Source: DAOULT01 sp964646625
GTDB lineage: Bacteria; Chloroflexota; Anaerolineae; CAZYHC01
Assembly: GCA_964646625.1 (NCBI GenBank)
Contig: CAZYHC010000017.1
Coordinates: forward strand, 1-64,000
Length of the DNA: 64,000 bases
Reading direction: 5' to 3'
This document shows, in pieces, positions 37,115-46,524 of the stretch. The notes under the pieces are model-generated. The model had not been told where the DNA came from. It worked only from the letters and a program-made list of their open reading frames with translations, and made no database searches. How positions within the stretch are numbered: position 1 is the first letter of the stretch; the number at the start of each line of letters is the position of its first letter. A program made the translations under genes and the position numbers.

Positions 37115-38173
37115 TTACTGGCCGAACCAGGTGCGGGTGAGATGCGCCAGCAGGTCGTTGAACACCGCGATATCGAACGTCTGCTGCGCCAGGCGGCGTC
37201 CTGCCTGCCCAACACGGCGCGCCACGTCGGGGTGAAGGCGACAGTGGCGGATGGCCTCGGCCAGGGCCTCCGGATCGTCGGGGGGGACGAAGAAGGCGGT
37301 TTCGCCAGCGCGCAGGAGGCGCGTCTTCTCTGAGCTGGGCGAGGTGAGCACCGGCCGGGCTAAAGCTAAGGCCTGGATCATGGTGGAGCTGAAACTACGG
37401 TCGCCGCGAGGCAGATTGACAAAACCACTGCACCATACGTCGGCCATCTGGATGTATGGAGGGAGGTCTTCGTAAGCCACTTCGCCTAACAATCGCTCGT
37501 GTGCTGCCCCCTGGCCTGCCCGCCCGATGAGCACCAGGGCCACCGGTTCACCTCTCTCAGCCAGCCGGGCTACGGCGGCCCGCAGCGTTTCCAGGCCGTG
37601 CCAGGGATGCCACAGGCCGTGGTAGAGGACGATGAAGCGGTCAGCGAGACCCAGTTCGCGGCGCAGACGAGAGACCTCGTCGTCGTAGAGGGGAGAAAAG
37701 TGGGCGGTATCGACCACGCTGTAGACGGTGTGCACCCTGTCGTCGGGGAGGGCGTGGACGGTCCGCAAGGCCTCGGCCATCGACTCGGTGTGGACCAGCA
37801 CGCAGTCAGCCCGCCGATAAGCCGCCCTTTCGAGCCCGACCGGCCTGTGTCTGGGGCCGGATGCCGGGTCGGCCAGCCGCACGTATGAGACGTAGTGGTC
37901 AATGACCACCCGCCGCCCAAGCCACTTAGCGGTTAAGGCGAACAGGGGCAGGAGCGGCTGAGGGGAGAGGAAGACCAGGTCGGCGCGGGCCAGGTGCCAG
38001 GGCCAGGATAGCAGACGCACCAGGCTGCGCCAGTCACCAGGTCCGGCCACGGCAGTGACCTGGTGACCCCTTTTCTGGAAGTGGGTGACTACCTGTTGGG
38101 CGCGAAAGTATAGCTCCCCATGGCGCCAGGGAGGGCGGTAGAGGAGTATGCGTAAAGGACGCTGGTCAGTCAT
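37115..38173 (-). CDS. GT4 family glycosyltransferase
   Basis: 352 residues from the ATG at 38173, which has AAGGTAAGG before it and overlaps the methyltransferase end by 8 bases. The C-terminal GT4 domain includes IVLYHGLWHPWHGLE and FSSTMIQALALARPVL, a variant of the usual E-x7-E motif. It is part of a run of overlapping genes from 38837 to 35920. Confidence 0.8.
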   Translation of the reverse strand: MTDQRPLRILLYRPPWRHGELYFRAQQVVTHFQKRGHQVTAVAGPGDWRSLVRLLSWPWHLARADLVFLSPQPLLPLFALTAKWLGRRVVIDHYVSYVRLADPASGPRHRPVGLERAAYRRADCVLVHTESMAEALRTVHALPDDRVHTVYSVVDTAHFSPLYDDEVSRLRRELGLADRFIVLYHGLWHPWHGLETLRAAVARLAERGEPVALVLIGRAGQGAAHERLLGEVAYEDLPPYIQMADVWCSGFVNLPRGDRSFSSTMIQALALARPVLTSPSSEKTRLLRAGETAFFVPPDDPEALAEAIRHCRLHPDVARRVGQAGRRLAQQTFDIAVFNDLLAHLTRTWFGQ

Positions 38174-38837
38174 GGGCCTTACCTTCGATCTTTTTGCGGG
38201 CATAGCAGACGAGGAACGAACCGTGTCCGAGCCAGGCAAAATTGAACAACCGGTCGCGCCGACGCAGGAGATTGAGCACTCCCCACACCTTACGCCACCG
38301 CCCGCCCCGCTCGCCTGAGATTAGTATCTCGAAGCCGTGTTGGGCCAGCACGGCGTGCAGGCTCTCCAGGGTGAAAAAGGCCCGGTGGCTGGGTTCACGC
38401 AGTCCCCGCCGGAAGCCTGGCCCATGCACGGCCAACAGTCCTCCGGCGCGCAGAACCCGCGCTATTTCCCGCAGGGCGTGGTGGTAGTTTTCCAGGTGTT
38501 CGAGTACGTCCAGCGCGGTGACGATATCAAACAAATTATCTTCGAAAGGCAATGGCTCGGAAGCAACGTCCACTATGGCCAGGGTCGCATTGGTATATCG
38601 CGACGCCTGCTCGACAGCGTGTTGCGAGACGTCCACCCCCCAGGTGGTGAAACCAGCCTGGCCGGCCTGAGCAAGGAAGAAGCCGTAGGCACAGCCCACG
38701 TCGAGCAGACGACCGCTGGTGTAGCCCAGATATTTAATCTCCTGTAATATCCGGGTGAAGGTGGGGTTGTATCGCTGTTGTTCGTAGCACTGACCACTTG
38801 AGCCGTATTTTTCAAAGAAATCTCGTTCATATGACAT
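38166..38837 (-). CDS. SAM-dependent methyltransferase (class I)
   Basis: 223 residues. SAM motif I is LLDVGCAYGFFLAQ, followed by FDIVTALDVLEHLENY and RVLRAGGLLAVHGPG, the Methyltransf_11/23 pattern. AAAGGA precedes the ATG. In a glycan cluster it most likely methylates a sugar or caps a chain; this is inference. Confidence 0.82.
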   Translation of the reverse strand: MSYERDFFEKYGSSGQCYEQQRYNPTFTRILQEIKYLGYTSGRLLDVGCAYGFFLAQAGQAGFTTWGVDVSQHAVEQASRYTNATLAIVDVASEPLPFEDNLFDIVTALDVLEHLENYHHALREIARVLRAGGLLAVHGPGFRRGLREPSHRAFFTLESLHAVLAQHGFEILISGERGGRWRKVWGVLNLLRRRDRLFNFAWLGHGSFLVCYARKKIEGKAHD

Positions 38838-38855
38838 AATGCAATTCCTTTGAGG

Positions 38856-40127
38856 TCATCGTTTCTGGCGACGATATAAAGTGAGTCCCACAAGCGAGTA
38901 CACTACGTTCGCTCCTGCCCGACCAGCAGGAACTCCCAAAGGGCCCCATAACACCAGCAACAGCGGGGGGAGCAGCACTCCCACCACCGCAGACGTAAGA
39001 CGGATCAGGTACAAGGCCCGTTCTGCCTCTTCTAACCGGAAGTACAATTCAAAAAATCCTCCGGGGATGGACAGGACGAAAGCCAGCAGCAGAATCCAGA
39101 CGTAAGCCAGGCTGGAGGCATATTTGGCCGAAAAGAGCCAGGGAACTATAAACGACAAACCGGCTCCCACTCCAATAGTCAGTATTGCGAAGGCAGGAGT
39201 AGCCAACCGGGTCTCTCGTCCCACCTGTCTCCACCGCTCGCGGGGGGGTAAGGTGATGAGACGTGGATAGCTGACGGCACAGTAGATATTCCACAGCGCC
39301 CTCATCTGCTCCAGAAACAGATCGCCAATGCTGTAGTCGGCCAGGGAGGAAAAGGAGACGAAACCACCCAGCAACAACGCCCCAACGCGATTATGCGCCA
39401 GCCCAATTGCACTCAGGGTTGTCATGTGGGTCCCGAAACGATAGAGTTGGCTGCGCTGTGAGGCGGATAGGGGAAGGAGTTCACCTTCCGGAGGACGCAG
39501 CCAGGCCCAAAAATAGACGTTCAACACCGAAAGCAAAAGCCACTCAAACAGGACGATCCCGGTGGTCGTCTGGCCTGACCACAACCACAACCCGATTCCC
39601 GCGGCCAGCAAAAAGGCCGCCGAGCGCCCAACGTTATACCAGGCCATCTGTCGAAAGCGTTTGAGGGCGCCCAGGATGCCGCTCACCAGCCCCAAAATCT
39701 GGGCGGTGGGGAAAAAGAGAGCGGTCAGGAACCAAAGGGAGGGCATAACCTCGCCCTGTTTGGTGTGGATTCCTATCCACCCAAAAGCGACCAGGGTGAG
39801 CATCGGCAAGAGGGCCAAGAGCAAGAGACGACGCATCCCTGCCCGGATGGCCTCCCAATGTCCTTTAGCCACGTACTGAGCGATAGCTACATTTAACCCC
39901 GGCAGCCCCAACAAAGCGATGACGGGCAACCAGTTGAGCAAATAGTTGAGGGCGCCGTAGTCTTCCTTGGATAGAAAATTGGCAAGCAGCACATTGCGCG
40001 TAAGCCCCAGCACCACAGTGATCAACTGAGCGACGAGCAGGGGGACACTGGCAACCACGAGATACCGCGTGATCAGGAACCGCCACCTATCGCGCACAGT
40101 TGCAAGCCAAAAACCTGGAGAGCGCAT
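38856..40127 (-). CDS. Polysaccharide flippase (MATE/Wzx-like)
   Basis: 423 residues with about 12 predicted membrane helices and the N-terminal pattern of oligosaccharide-unit flippases (RNVLLANFLSKEDYGALNY). It would move lipid-linked glycan units across the membrane. A weak promoter-like pair (TTATCA-17-TATTCT, minus strand) is visible in the 128-bp gap upstream. No polymerase gene of Wzy type was recognised in the window. Confidence 0.82.
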   Translation of the reverse strand: MRSPGFWLATVRDRWRFLITRYLVVASVPLLVAQLITVVLGLTRNVLLANFLSKEDYGALNYLLNWLPVIALLGLPGLNVAIAQYVAKGHWEAIRAGMRRLLLLALLPMLTLVAFGWIGIHTKQGEVMPSLWFLTALFFPTAQILGLVSGILGALKRFRQMAWYNVGRSAAFLLAAGIGLWLWSGQTTTGIVLFEWLLLSVLNVYFWAWLRPPEGELLPLSASQRSQLYRFGTHMTTLSAIGLAHNRVGALLLGGFVSFSSLADYSIGDLFLEQMRALWNIYCAVSYPRLITLPPRERWRQVGRETRLATPAFAILTIGVGAGLSFIVPWLFSAKYASSLAYVWILLLAFVLSIPGGFFELYFRLEEAERALYLIRLTSAVVGVLLPPLLLVLWGPLGVPAGRAGANVVYSLVGLTLYRRQKR

Positions 40128-40255
40128 CCTCTGACTCAGTTTACCTCTTCCATCCTACCCATCGCCTACCTACCGCGATGAGTGTGCCAGAATAGCGGAA
40201 GGATACACGACTGATAAAAGATTCTAAATAGATGACTGAGAATATCTAAATGATT

Positions 40256-40933
40256 CTATGGATAAGACTTCTGTACAGGTTTGTGACAAAAGACTATTAT
40301 CTTGTGACCGATCAAATCTCCCACAAGCGGCGCTGATCTCAAGCGCGCCAGCGCCGGCCAGCGGCCCTCGCCAGCGACGCGGTGCATTTGGCCCTCGACC
40401 ACGGCAAAGTAGGGCGCGCATAAACTTTTAATGCGGCGGGCGCTGAAGGGCGAGAAGTGAGTGGGGTCGTCGGCTGGTGAGGCGCGGGTGCCGTGCAGAT
40501 AACTGAGCCAGTCGTAAACGCGCTTGATGGGATAGTTGGGGGTAGTCAGGATTAGCCGCCCCTCCGGTACCAGAACCCGCGCACTCTCCGCTATTACGGC
40601 GGCCGGGTGCCAGGTGTGTTCGATAACCTCCATCAACAGCACCAGGTGAAAAGTCTGACTGGCGAAGGGTAGTTTTTCACTATCGGCCTGCAAAACGGTG
40701 AATCCTTGCTGAGCGGCACGTCGTGTCCGTATCCCGCTGATATCTATCCCCACGCCGAACCCCTGAGGAACCACCTCGCGGCAAAAGGCCAGGAAGCGCC
40801 CATCGCCGCAGCCCACGTCAAGGATGCGGCCACCAGGCGGCACCTGTACGTAGGGGGCGAAGGTGGCCGGTACCGAGGGCGGCATGTGCCGTTCAGTGGC
40901 GTAGTTGTCGAACACTGTGGTTTTCTTCATCAT
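40256..40933 (-). CDS. SAM-dependent methyltransferase (class I)
   Basis: 225 residues from the ATG at 40933. Motif I is ILDVGCGDGRFLAFC, then FHLVLLMEVIEHTWHP and VPEGRLILTTPNYP. It overlaps the end of the next upstream gene by 41 bases, more than its neighbours do. The true start may therefore be further downstream, for example the ATG of MPPSVPA. Probably sugar-modifying. Confidence 0.78.
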   Translation of the reverse strand: MMKKTTVFDNYATERHMPPSVPATFAPYVQVPPGGRILDVGCGDGRFLAFCREVVPQGFGVGIDISGIRTRRAAQQGFTVLQADSEKLPFASQTFHLVLLMEVIEHTWHPAAVIAESARVLVPEGRLILTTPNYPIKRVYDWLSYLHGTRASPADDPTHFSPFSARRIKSLCAPYFAVVEGQMHRVAGEGRWPALARLRSAPLVGDLIGHKIIVFCHKPVQKSYP

Positions 40934-41624
40934 GAACAGAATCTCGAACAGAATCTCGGTCGTTTCTTTTTGCGGCCACAACGAAGTAGCCAGTGGTATA
41001 ACTGGATAGATAAGGCGAGCGCGCAGCCCAGGGACGATGGTCCAGATACAGCAGCAGCCCTATCAGGGGCAGCATGAGCAGGGCCACAGCCCATCGCACC
41101 AACGTTGGCCGAAGACGCGCCAGCCCGGAACGGATCATTTCGGCCAGCACGGTAAAATATAACCCTTGCGGACGGATCTCCACCGTGGTGAAACCCGCTG
41201 CTTGCAGCATCTGCTCCAGCTTGAAGGCGGTGTACCGCTGATAATCGTGCGGGTCGGCATGGACGGGCGCAAGGAAAGGCGTGGAAAGGATCAATTGTCC
41301 GTCTGGCCGCAGCAGACGGTAAGCCTCTGCCAGCACCTTTTTTGGAGACCAGACGTGCTCCAGCACCTCGGTACAGACGATGGCGTCAGCGCAGGCGTCG
41401 GCCAGGGGGACACAGGCCACATCAGCCACGACGTCAGGAGCCACCTCCGGCGCAATGTTCAGGCAAATCCAGTGCAGGTCGGCACGCTGCGGGGGGCGAA
41501 AAGAGCCGCGTCGGTGTCGCCACTCGCCGCCCACATCCACCACCGTACCAGTCATCGAGGCCGCGGCCTGGGATAAGGCTCGATCCAGCAAATGGCGGCG
41601 GAAGGAGGTGGTGAGCCTGATCAT
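40893..41624 (-). CDS. SAM-dependent methyltransferase with C-terminal membrane helix
   Basis: 243 residues from the ATG at 41624 (ATGA overlap with the previous stop, good site upstream). Motif I reads VVDVGGEWRHRRG, a weaker version than usual. DAIVCTEVLEHVWSP and RPDGQLILSTPFL are normal. A hydrophobic helix near residues 185-205 suggests membrane attachment. A role in surface-glycan modification is inferred from context. Confidence 0.75.
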   Translation of the reverse strand: MIRLTTSFRRHLLDRALSQAAASMTGTVVDVGGEWRHRRGSFRPPQRADLHWICLNIAPEVAPDVVADVACVPLADACADAIVCTEVLEHVWSPKKVLAEAYRLLRPDGQLILSTPFLAPVHADPHDYQRYTAFKLEQMLQAAGFTTVEIRPQGLYFTVLAEMIRSGLARLRPTLVRWAVALLMLPLIGLLLYLDHRPWAARSPYLSSYTTGYFVVAAKRNDRDSVRDSVHDEENHSVRQLRH

Positions 41625-42415
41625 CTCTGCCCCTTTCGACATACCAGACGCCATCCAACGCTATCCTCGGGATGGCGTCTGGCCTGGGCAACCTTCCAGT
41701 TGCTCAAGCGCCGGTAGAAGGTTAAGGACACGCCCCCTACCAGATCAATGGCCCCGGCCAGAGGAGTATCCAGCACTATGGGCATAAAATCGCTGCTGAT
41801 GAGAAACCCATTCCGCTCTATCTCCGCTCTCAGGGTGGCCGGGGTGTACTCCACCTTGTGATCGGGGTCGGAGTAGTAGAAAAGGCCAGCCCGCTTCAAC
41901 CTTCGTTTCCAGCGGGTGTCCCTGTTTGGTGCAGAGAGCAGTAGCAGGCCCTCCGGCCTGAGCACTCGATGGATTTCCCCCAAGACGGCATCCCGTTCCA
42001 CCAGATGCTCGATCACGTCCAGCAGGAGAACGGCATCGAAGCTCGCCTCCAGGAAAGGGAAACCGGCTTCGGCATCGCCGGCCAACAGCGCCACATTTTT
42101 CCTCTCTTCGCCCTGAAGGAGAGCCTGACCTCTTTTTATCTCTCTCAGATCGTAGTCAAAACCCACTACGTAGTGACCATGTCGAGCCACACTAAGGGTA
42201 TGCCGGGCGTTAGCGCACCCTACGTCCAATACCCTGGCCTGTGGTTCAAGGTACTTCAGATACCAGTTGTGCTCTGGACGCAATTCGAGCAGGTGGTGTG
42301 GGTGCATGGGCACCGGGCTTTTGCCAGTCAGTTTTGTCAGGCGCAAAGAGGCTGACTTCAGCCGCCGATTGCCGTATTGAAGGAGGCGCAAGCACGCCCG
42401 CTCCAGTTGGATCAT
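41621..42415 (-). CDS. SAM-dependent methyltransferase (class I)
   Basis: 264 residues. Motif I is VLDVGCANARHTLS, followed by FDAVLLLDVIEHLVE and RPEGLLLLSAPNRD. Both ends overlap neighbours as ATGA, so it is translationally coupled to the GT4 upstream and the methyltransferase downstream. It is the first of three consecutive methyltransferases. Confidence 0.82.
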   Translation of the reverse strand: MIQLERACLRLLQYGNRRLKSASLRLTKLTGKSPVPMHPHHLLELRPEHNWYLKYLEPQARVLDVGCANARHTLSVARHGHYVVGFDYDLREIKRGQALLQGEERKNVALLAGDAEAGFPFLEASFDAVLLLDVIEHLVERDAVLGEIHRVLRPEGLLLLSAPNRDTRWKRRLKRAGLFYYSDPDHKVEYTPATLRAEIERNGFLISSDFMPIVLDTPLAGAIDLVGGVSLTFYRRLSNWKVAQARRHPEDSVGWRLVCRKGQR

Positions 42416-43518
42416 CTGCCCCCTTCCTTCCGGTAGAGTCGCTCGTATCGATCCACCAGCCGATCGTGGACGAACTGAGCGGCCCGCTCACGGGCTGCTG
42501 CCGCCAGCCGGGCACGCAATGGAGGGGAGTCGGCCAGCTTGGTCACCGCGGCGGCCATCGCCGCCGGGTCCGACGGGGGGATGAGCAGGCCCTCCACCCC
42601 ATCTGTGGCGACCTCTGGCACGGCTCCCACCTGGCAGGCGATGACAGGCAGCCCGGCCTGCATCGCTTCCAGCACGCCCAGCCCGAAGGACTCGTAGCGC
42701 GAATGATGGATAAAGACGTCAGCCAGGGCCAGGTAGGATGGCACCTCTTCGCGTGGCACTTCTCCGGTCAGGGTTACGTTGGTCAGGCCCAGTTCGGCTA
42801 CCCGCCGGCGCAGAAGCGGCTCCAGTTCGCCGCCGCCGACCAGGATGAGCCGACAGTCTGGCCGGGCCAGATGGTGCCAGGCCTCCAGGAAGACCAGGGG
42901 CTCCTTGACCGGATAGTGACGCTGCACGGCGACGAAAACGATCTCTCCCGGCTCTATATCCAGCGCATGTCTCAGAGCCGCCACGCGGGTTGGATCGGCG
43001 GACGCTGGAGCCACGCCGTGGGGTATCACCTCGATATCCCGCCTCAGGCCGGTTTCGCGTGCCAGGCGTGCCAGGTCACGGCTGGGGGCCGTCACTACGT
43101 CAGCACCTCGGCAAACGGCAAGCGTAATGAATTGCTTCAGGCGGGGCATCCTGGCAAAATAGTAAGTATCGTACCCCATTAAACTCACCACCAGCCGTAC
43201 GCGGCTCAGTCGGCGGGCCACCAACCCGGCCAATCCAAACGCCGGGTGGAAGAGATGGATCGCCTCGAAGGGCGCCAGCCGGGCCCAGAGTGCCCCCTGC
43301 ACGACCAGATAGCCCACCAGCGGCCACGGCCGGAAACGGATCCACTGAGTAACGTAGGTTTCCCCCGGCTGAGGCGGCCGCTGTGCCCGGTCGGCAAGCG
43401 GGGCCAGTACCGTTACCTGGTGGCCGCGGCGTCCCAGCACCTCAGCTACGCTGGCGACGACTGTCTGAGTGCCTCCCGTCGTGGGATAGAAGAACTCGGT
43501 GACCAGGGCAATTTTCAC
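42412..43518 (-). CDS. GT4 family glycosyltransferase
   Basis: 368 residues, GTG start overlapping the previous stop. N-terminal EFFYPTTGGTQTVV and C-terminal HSRYESFGLGVLEAMQAGLPV with the E-x7-E motif are diagnostic. Probably transfers a sugar to a lipid-linked glycan in the cytoplasm. Confidence 0.87.
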   Translation of the reverse strand: MKIALVTEFFYPTTGGTQTVVASVAEVLGRRGHQVTVLAPLADRAQRPPQPGETYVTQWIRFRPWPLVGYLVVQGALWARLAPFEAIHLFHPAFGLAGLVARRLSRVRLVVSLMGYDTYYFARMPRLKQFITLAVCRGADVVTAPSRDLARLARETGLRRDIEVIPHGVAPASADPTRVAALRHALDIEPGEIVFVAVQRHYPVKEPLVFLEAWHHLARPDCRLILVGGGELEPLLRRRVAELGLTNVTLTGEVPREEVPSYLALADVFIHHSRYESFGLGVLEAMQAGLPVIACQVGAVPEVATDGVEGLLIPPSDPAAMAAAVTKLADSPPLRARLAAAARERAAQFVHDRLVDRYERLYRKEGGR

Positions 43519-44798
43519 AGGACACTCTCATAGGCAGCGATGAACGCCCCAATCTGCCCCTCGATGCTAAACCGGCGACGTACAAGGGCCCGGCCTTGCT
43601 CAGCCAGGCGGTTGCGCAGAGATGGATCTGCCAGCAGCCGGTTACAGGCCGCAGCAATGGCCGCGTCATCGAAGGGGGGGATCAGCAAGCCGGTCTCCTG
43701 GTCAGCGATCACCTCCGGCGTGCCGCCGGTAGTCGTGCCGATCACCGCGGCCCCCGCCGCCAGGCCCTCGATCGGCCCGCGCGCGAACGGTTCGGGCCAG
43801 GTGGCGGTGTGCAGCACAATGTAGGCAGAGGCGTAGGCGTGAGGCATTTCCTTTGGATTCACAAAATCTCCAAAAGTGACGTGAGTGTCCAGTCCTTGCG
43901 CCGCGGCCTGCGCTTTCAGGGCCGGTAAGGTGCTCCCCTGTCCCACAAACACGAAGTGGACATCAGGGTGTTGGGCCAGGATGGCGGGCGCGGCTCGCAG
44001 AATGTCGTCACTCCCCTTGTAAGGGGCAAAGCGGCCAGCATGGAGCAAAATACGGCGTGACGACGGAATTGCATAGCGACGATGAAGGTAAGTGGGATCC
44101 AGGTCCCTGTACTCAGCAAGATCGACCATGTTGTAGCAAACACGCATCCGTTCGACCGCAAAGCCATTGGCCTTCAAGATGGCCTGCATACTCTGGCTAA
44201 CGGGCAACAACAGCGCCAGGCGACGCACGTAATATTGGCGCAGCTTCAGGCTGATAAAAAGGAGGTGCCACTTGGCTAACCTGCGGAGCCTGCTGCGGCT
44301 GGCATCTCGTTGGGCGACGCAGTGGCCGATGTGGCGGTAGTGGCAGACGGTGTTGAGCTGGCGTGTGGTGGGATCGGTGTGATCCCAAAAGGGGCAGGTG
44401 GCCCAAAAGCCGTTGAAAGTCGCCGCCGGGCGGCCATAGCGACGGGCCATCACCACCGCAGGGATGGTGTCCATGCCGTGGGCGTGGAGCACGTCAAAGT
44501 GTAGTCCATGGCCATGCAGGTAACGCCGTAACTGCCAGCCCATCACCAGGGAGGCCCAATCCATACCCCAGGCTGTGCCCGGCCGGGCGATGGAAAAAGC
44601 CTCGTGGCGGATGATGCCAGACTGCTCCCAGGCCGCCATCTCTCCCCGCTGATCCCCGTAAGAAGGAGGGTGGGTGGTGAAGACGTGCACTTCATGCCCC
44701 TGCTCGGCCAGCCCTTTAGCGATGTAGAAAACACTCAAATGGCTGCCGCCTCGAATGAAGGGCGGAAAATAGAGCGTGACCAGCCCGATTTTCATCAT
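43515..44798 (-). CDS. GT4 family glycosyltransferase
   Basis: 427 residues. N-terminal YFPPFIRGGSHLSV and C-terminal EPFARGPIEGLAAGAAVIG carry the GT4 features. A segment near 125-185 contains CPFWDHTD and several Cys/His residues seen in some GT4 subgroups. Two consecutive start codons are present (44798 and 44795) after GGGAGTGGG. Confidence 0.85.
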   Translation of the reverse strand: MMKIGLVTLYFPPFIRGGSHLSVFYIAKGLAEQGHEVHVFTTHPPSYGDQRGEMAAWEQSGIIRHEAFSIARPGTAWGMDWASLVMGWQLRRYLHGHGLHFDVLHAHGMDTIPAVVMARRYGRPAATFNGFWATCPFWDHTDPTTRQLNTVCHYRHIGHCVAQRDASRSRLRRLAKWHLLFISLKLRQYYVRRLALLLPVSQSMQAILKANGFAVERMRVCYNMVDLAEYRDLDPTYLHRRYAIPSSRRILLHAGRFAPYKGSDDILRAAPAILAQHPDVHFVFVGQGSTLPALKAQAAAQGLDTHVTFGDFVNPKEMPHAYASAYIVLHTATWPEPFARGPIEGLAAGAAVIGTTTGGTPEVIADQETGLLIPPFDDAAIAAACNRLLADPSLRNRLAEQGRALVRRRFSIEGQIGAFIAAYESVL

Positions 44799-45904
44799 CC
44801 CACTCCCTGTCCCACTCCCTGCAAAAGCGCGATCTCGCGGGCCAGCACCCGCTCCATCGAGAATTTATCTACCACGTAGCGACGCGCTTGCTCCCCCAGG
44901 TGCGCACGCAGGTCAGCCGCGGCCAGACGGCGCAGTCCCGCGGCCAGACCATCCACTGTTGGAGGAGCCAGAAGCCCTGTTTCACCATCAATAATCAGGT
45001 CACGGATGCCCTCTATATCGCTGCCCAGACAGGGTGTGCCGCAGGCCATCGCTTCCAGCAGCACTTTGGGCATCCCCTCAAAGTGCGAAGGGAGTACAAA
45101 AGCCCAGGCGGAGGCGTAGAGTGCTGGCAACTGGTCGTTAGGAAGCGTGCCCGTAAACTCGACAGTCAGGCCCAATTCAGCCGCCAGGGCGCGCAAAGAG
45201 GTCTCTTCTTCCCCCTGGCCGACCAGTTTCAACGGGCGCTGCCGGTCTGCCTGGGCCACAGCCCGAAGGAGAGCAGGCAGGTTTTTCTGGGCCGTGAAGC
45301 GGCCCACAAAAAGAAGGTAATCGGACCGAGGGGGGCCATCAGGGCGAAAACGGTCGGTATCTACAAAATTGGGGAGCCAGACCATTTTGGGGGTGCCGTA
45401 GCGGGCCCCCAACTGCTGCTCTTGCTCCAGCGTAGCCACGATGATGCGGTCGCTGGCCCGGAGCGCGATCTTTTCCACCAGCCAATAGAGCGCATACTTG
45501 AGCCAGCCGCTTTGAAAGCGGACGAAGTCGGGCAGAGAATAGCCATAGGAAACGAAGATGGGCGCGCCGGTAAAGGCTCTCAAAAGCAGGGCGGGCAATG
45601 CCCCGGTGATATTAAAGGTGCGAATAGCCGTGGTGTGGCGCAGAGCATGGCGGTGGATGAGCGGCGAGAGCACGTGGTACAGGGCCCTGGTAGCCGGGAG
45701 CCGAGGCATGGGGTGATGAAAAGCGTTGGAGCAGCCCCAATCGGCGGTATAGTCACGAAGGTCGAAGGTGCAGACGTGAACGGCCTCGAAATGCTCAGCG
45801 TAGACCTGCAACCGGGTCAGAAAGCGAGGATACGAGCCGGCTTGCCGATAGGACGCCATGCTCCCGGTAGTAGAGAACATCAGCGTCAGGACGCCCTGTT
45901 TCAT
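44795..45904 (-). CDS. GT4 family glycosyltransferase
   Basis: 369 residues. The C-terminal domain shows LLFVGRFTAQKNLPALL and PSHFEGMPKVLLEAMACGTPC with the donor-binding glutamates. The last codons come from a short tandem duplication (GVGQGVG). GGAGAGAAGC precedes the ATG. It is the first of three consecutive GT4 genes linked by stop-start overlaps. Confidence 0.87.
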   Translation of the reverse strand: MKQGVLTLMFSTTGSMASYRQAGSYPRFLTRLQVYAEHFEAVHVCTFDLRDYTADWGCSNAFHHPMPRLPATRALYHVLSPLIHRHALRHTTAIRTFNITGALPALLLRAFTGAPIFVSYGYSLPDFVRFQSGWLKYALYWLVEKIALRASDRIIVATLEQEQQLGARYGTPKMVWLPNFVDTDRFRPDGPPRSDYLLFVGRFTAQKNLPALLRAVAQADRQRPLKLVGQGEEETSLRALAAELGLTVEFTGTLPNDQLPALYASAWAFVLPSHFEGMPKVLLEAMACGTPCLGSDIEGIRDLIIDGETGLLAPPTVDGLAAGLRRLAAADLRAHLGEQARRYVVDKFSMERVLAREIALLQGVGQGVG

Positions 45905-45922
45905 GCTTCTCTCCTACTCAAC

Positions 45923-46480
45923 TCAATCTCCATAGGAAACACCCGGCAGTCTGCCCCCGTAACGGAAGGGCCATAGGGAGAACCAGGCCTTGCCCACGAT
46001 ATCCTCTCTGGAAAGAGCACCCCAGAGGCGGGAATCGTTGCTTAGGGGTCGATTATCCCCCAGCGTGAAGTACTGTCCCTCTTTTAGCTCCAAAGGGCCG
46101 TAGGAATCACGGCCAGAATAGATGACGTAAGGCTCGTCCAGAGGATGGCCATCGAGGAACACTTTCCCACTCTGGAGGGCTATTTCCTCTCCCGGCAGAC
46201 CGATGATTCGTTTGACCAACACCTTGCCGGGTTCCTGGGGAGAGCGCAGAAGCACAATGTCGCCCCTGGCCGGAGGCTGAAAACGGTAAGCTACCTTGCT
46301 GACCAGGAGGTATTGACCGTTATGCAGGCTGGGTTCCATGCTGTCGCCAGCGATTTTGGTGCTCTGCAAGGTGAGGCGTATGGCCACGAAGGTAACCACG
46401 GCCACCGCCACCAGGATCAGCGATTTGCTCAGGCAACTGATCAGAGTGGAACTCTGGGCCTGATTCGTCTTTCCTTCCAC
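45923..46480 (-). CDS. lepB: Signal peptidase I
   Basis: 185 residues from the GTG at 46480, which has AGAGG upstream; longer open starts overlap the patatin gene and lack homology. One N-terminal membrane helix (about 15-40) is followed by the catalytic serine motif GDSMEPSL, the lysine motif VKRIIGLPGE and GDNRPLSNDSR. It removes Sec signal peptides outside the membrane. It lies at the head of the glycosyltransferase run. Confidence 0.93.
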   Translation of the reverse strand: MEGKTNQAQSSTLISCLSKSLILVAVAVVTFVAIRLTLQSTKIAGDSMEPSLHNGQYLLVSKVAYRFQPPARGDIVLLRSPQEPGKVLVKRIIGLPGEEIALQSGKVFLDGHPLDEPYVIYSGRDSYGPLELKEGQYFTLGDNRPLSNDSRLWGALSREDIVGKAWFSLWPFRYGGRLPGVSYGD

Positions 46481-46524
46481 GTCACCCTCTGCATACCGTT
46501 CAGCAGTCAACCTGCCTGGGTTTC

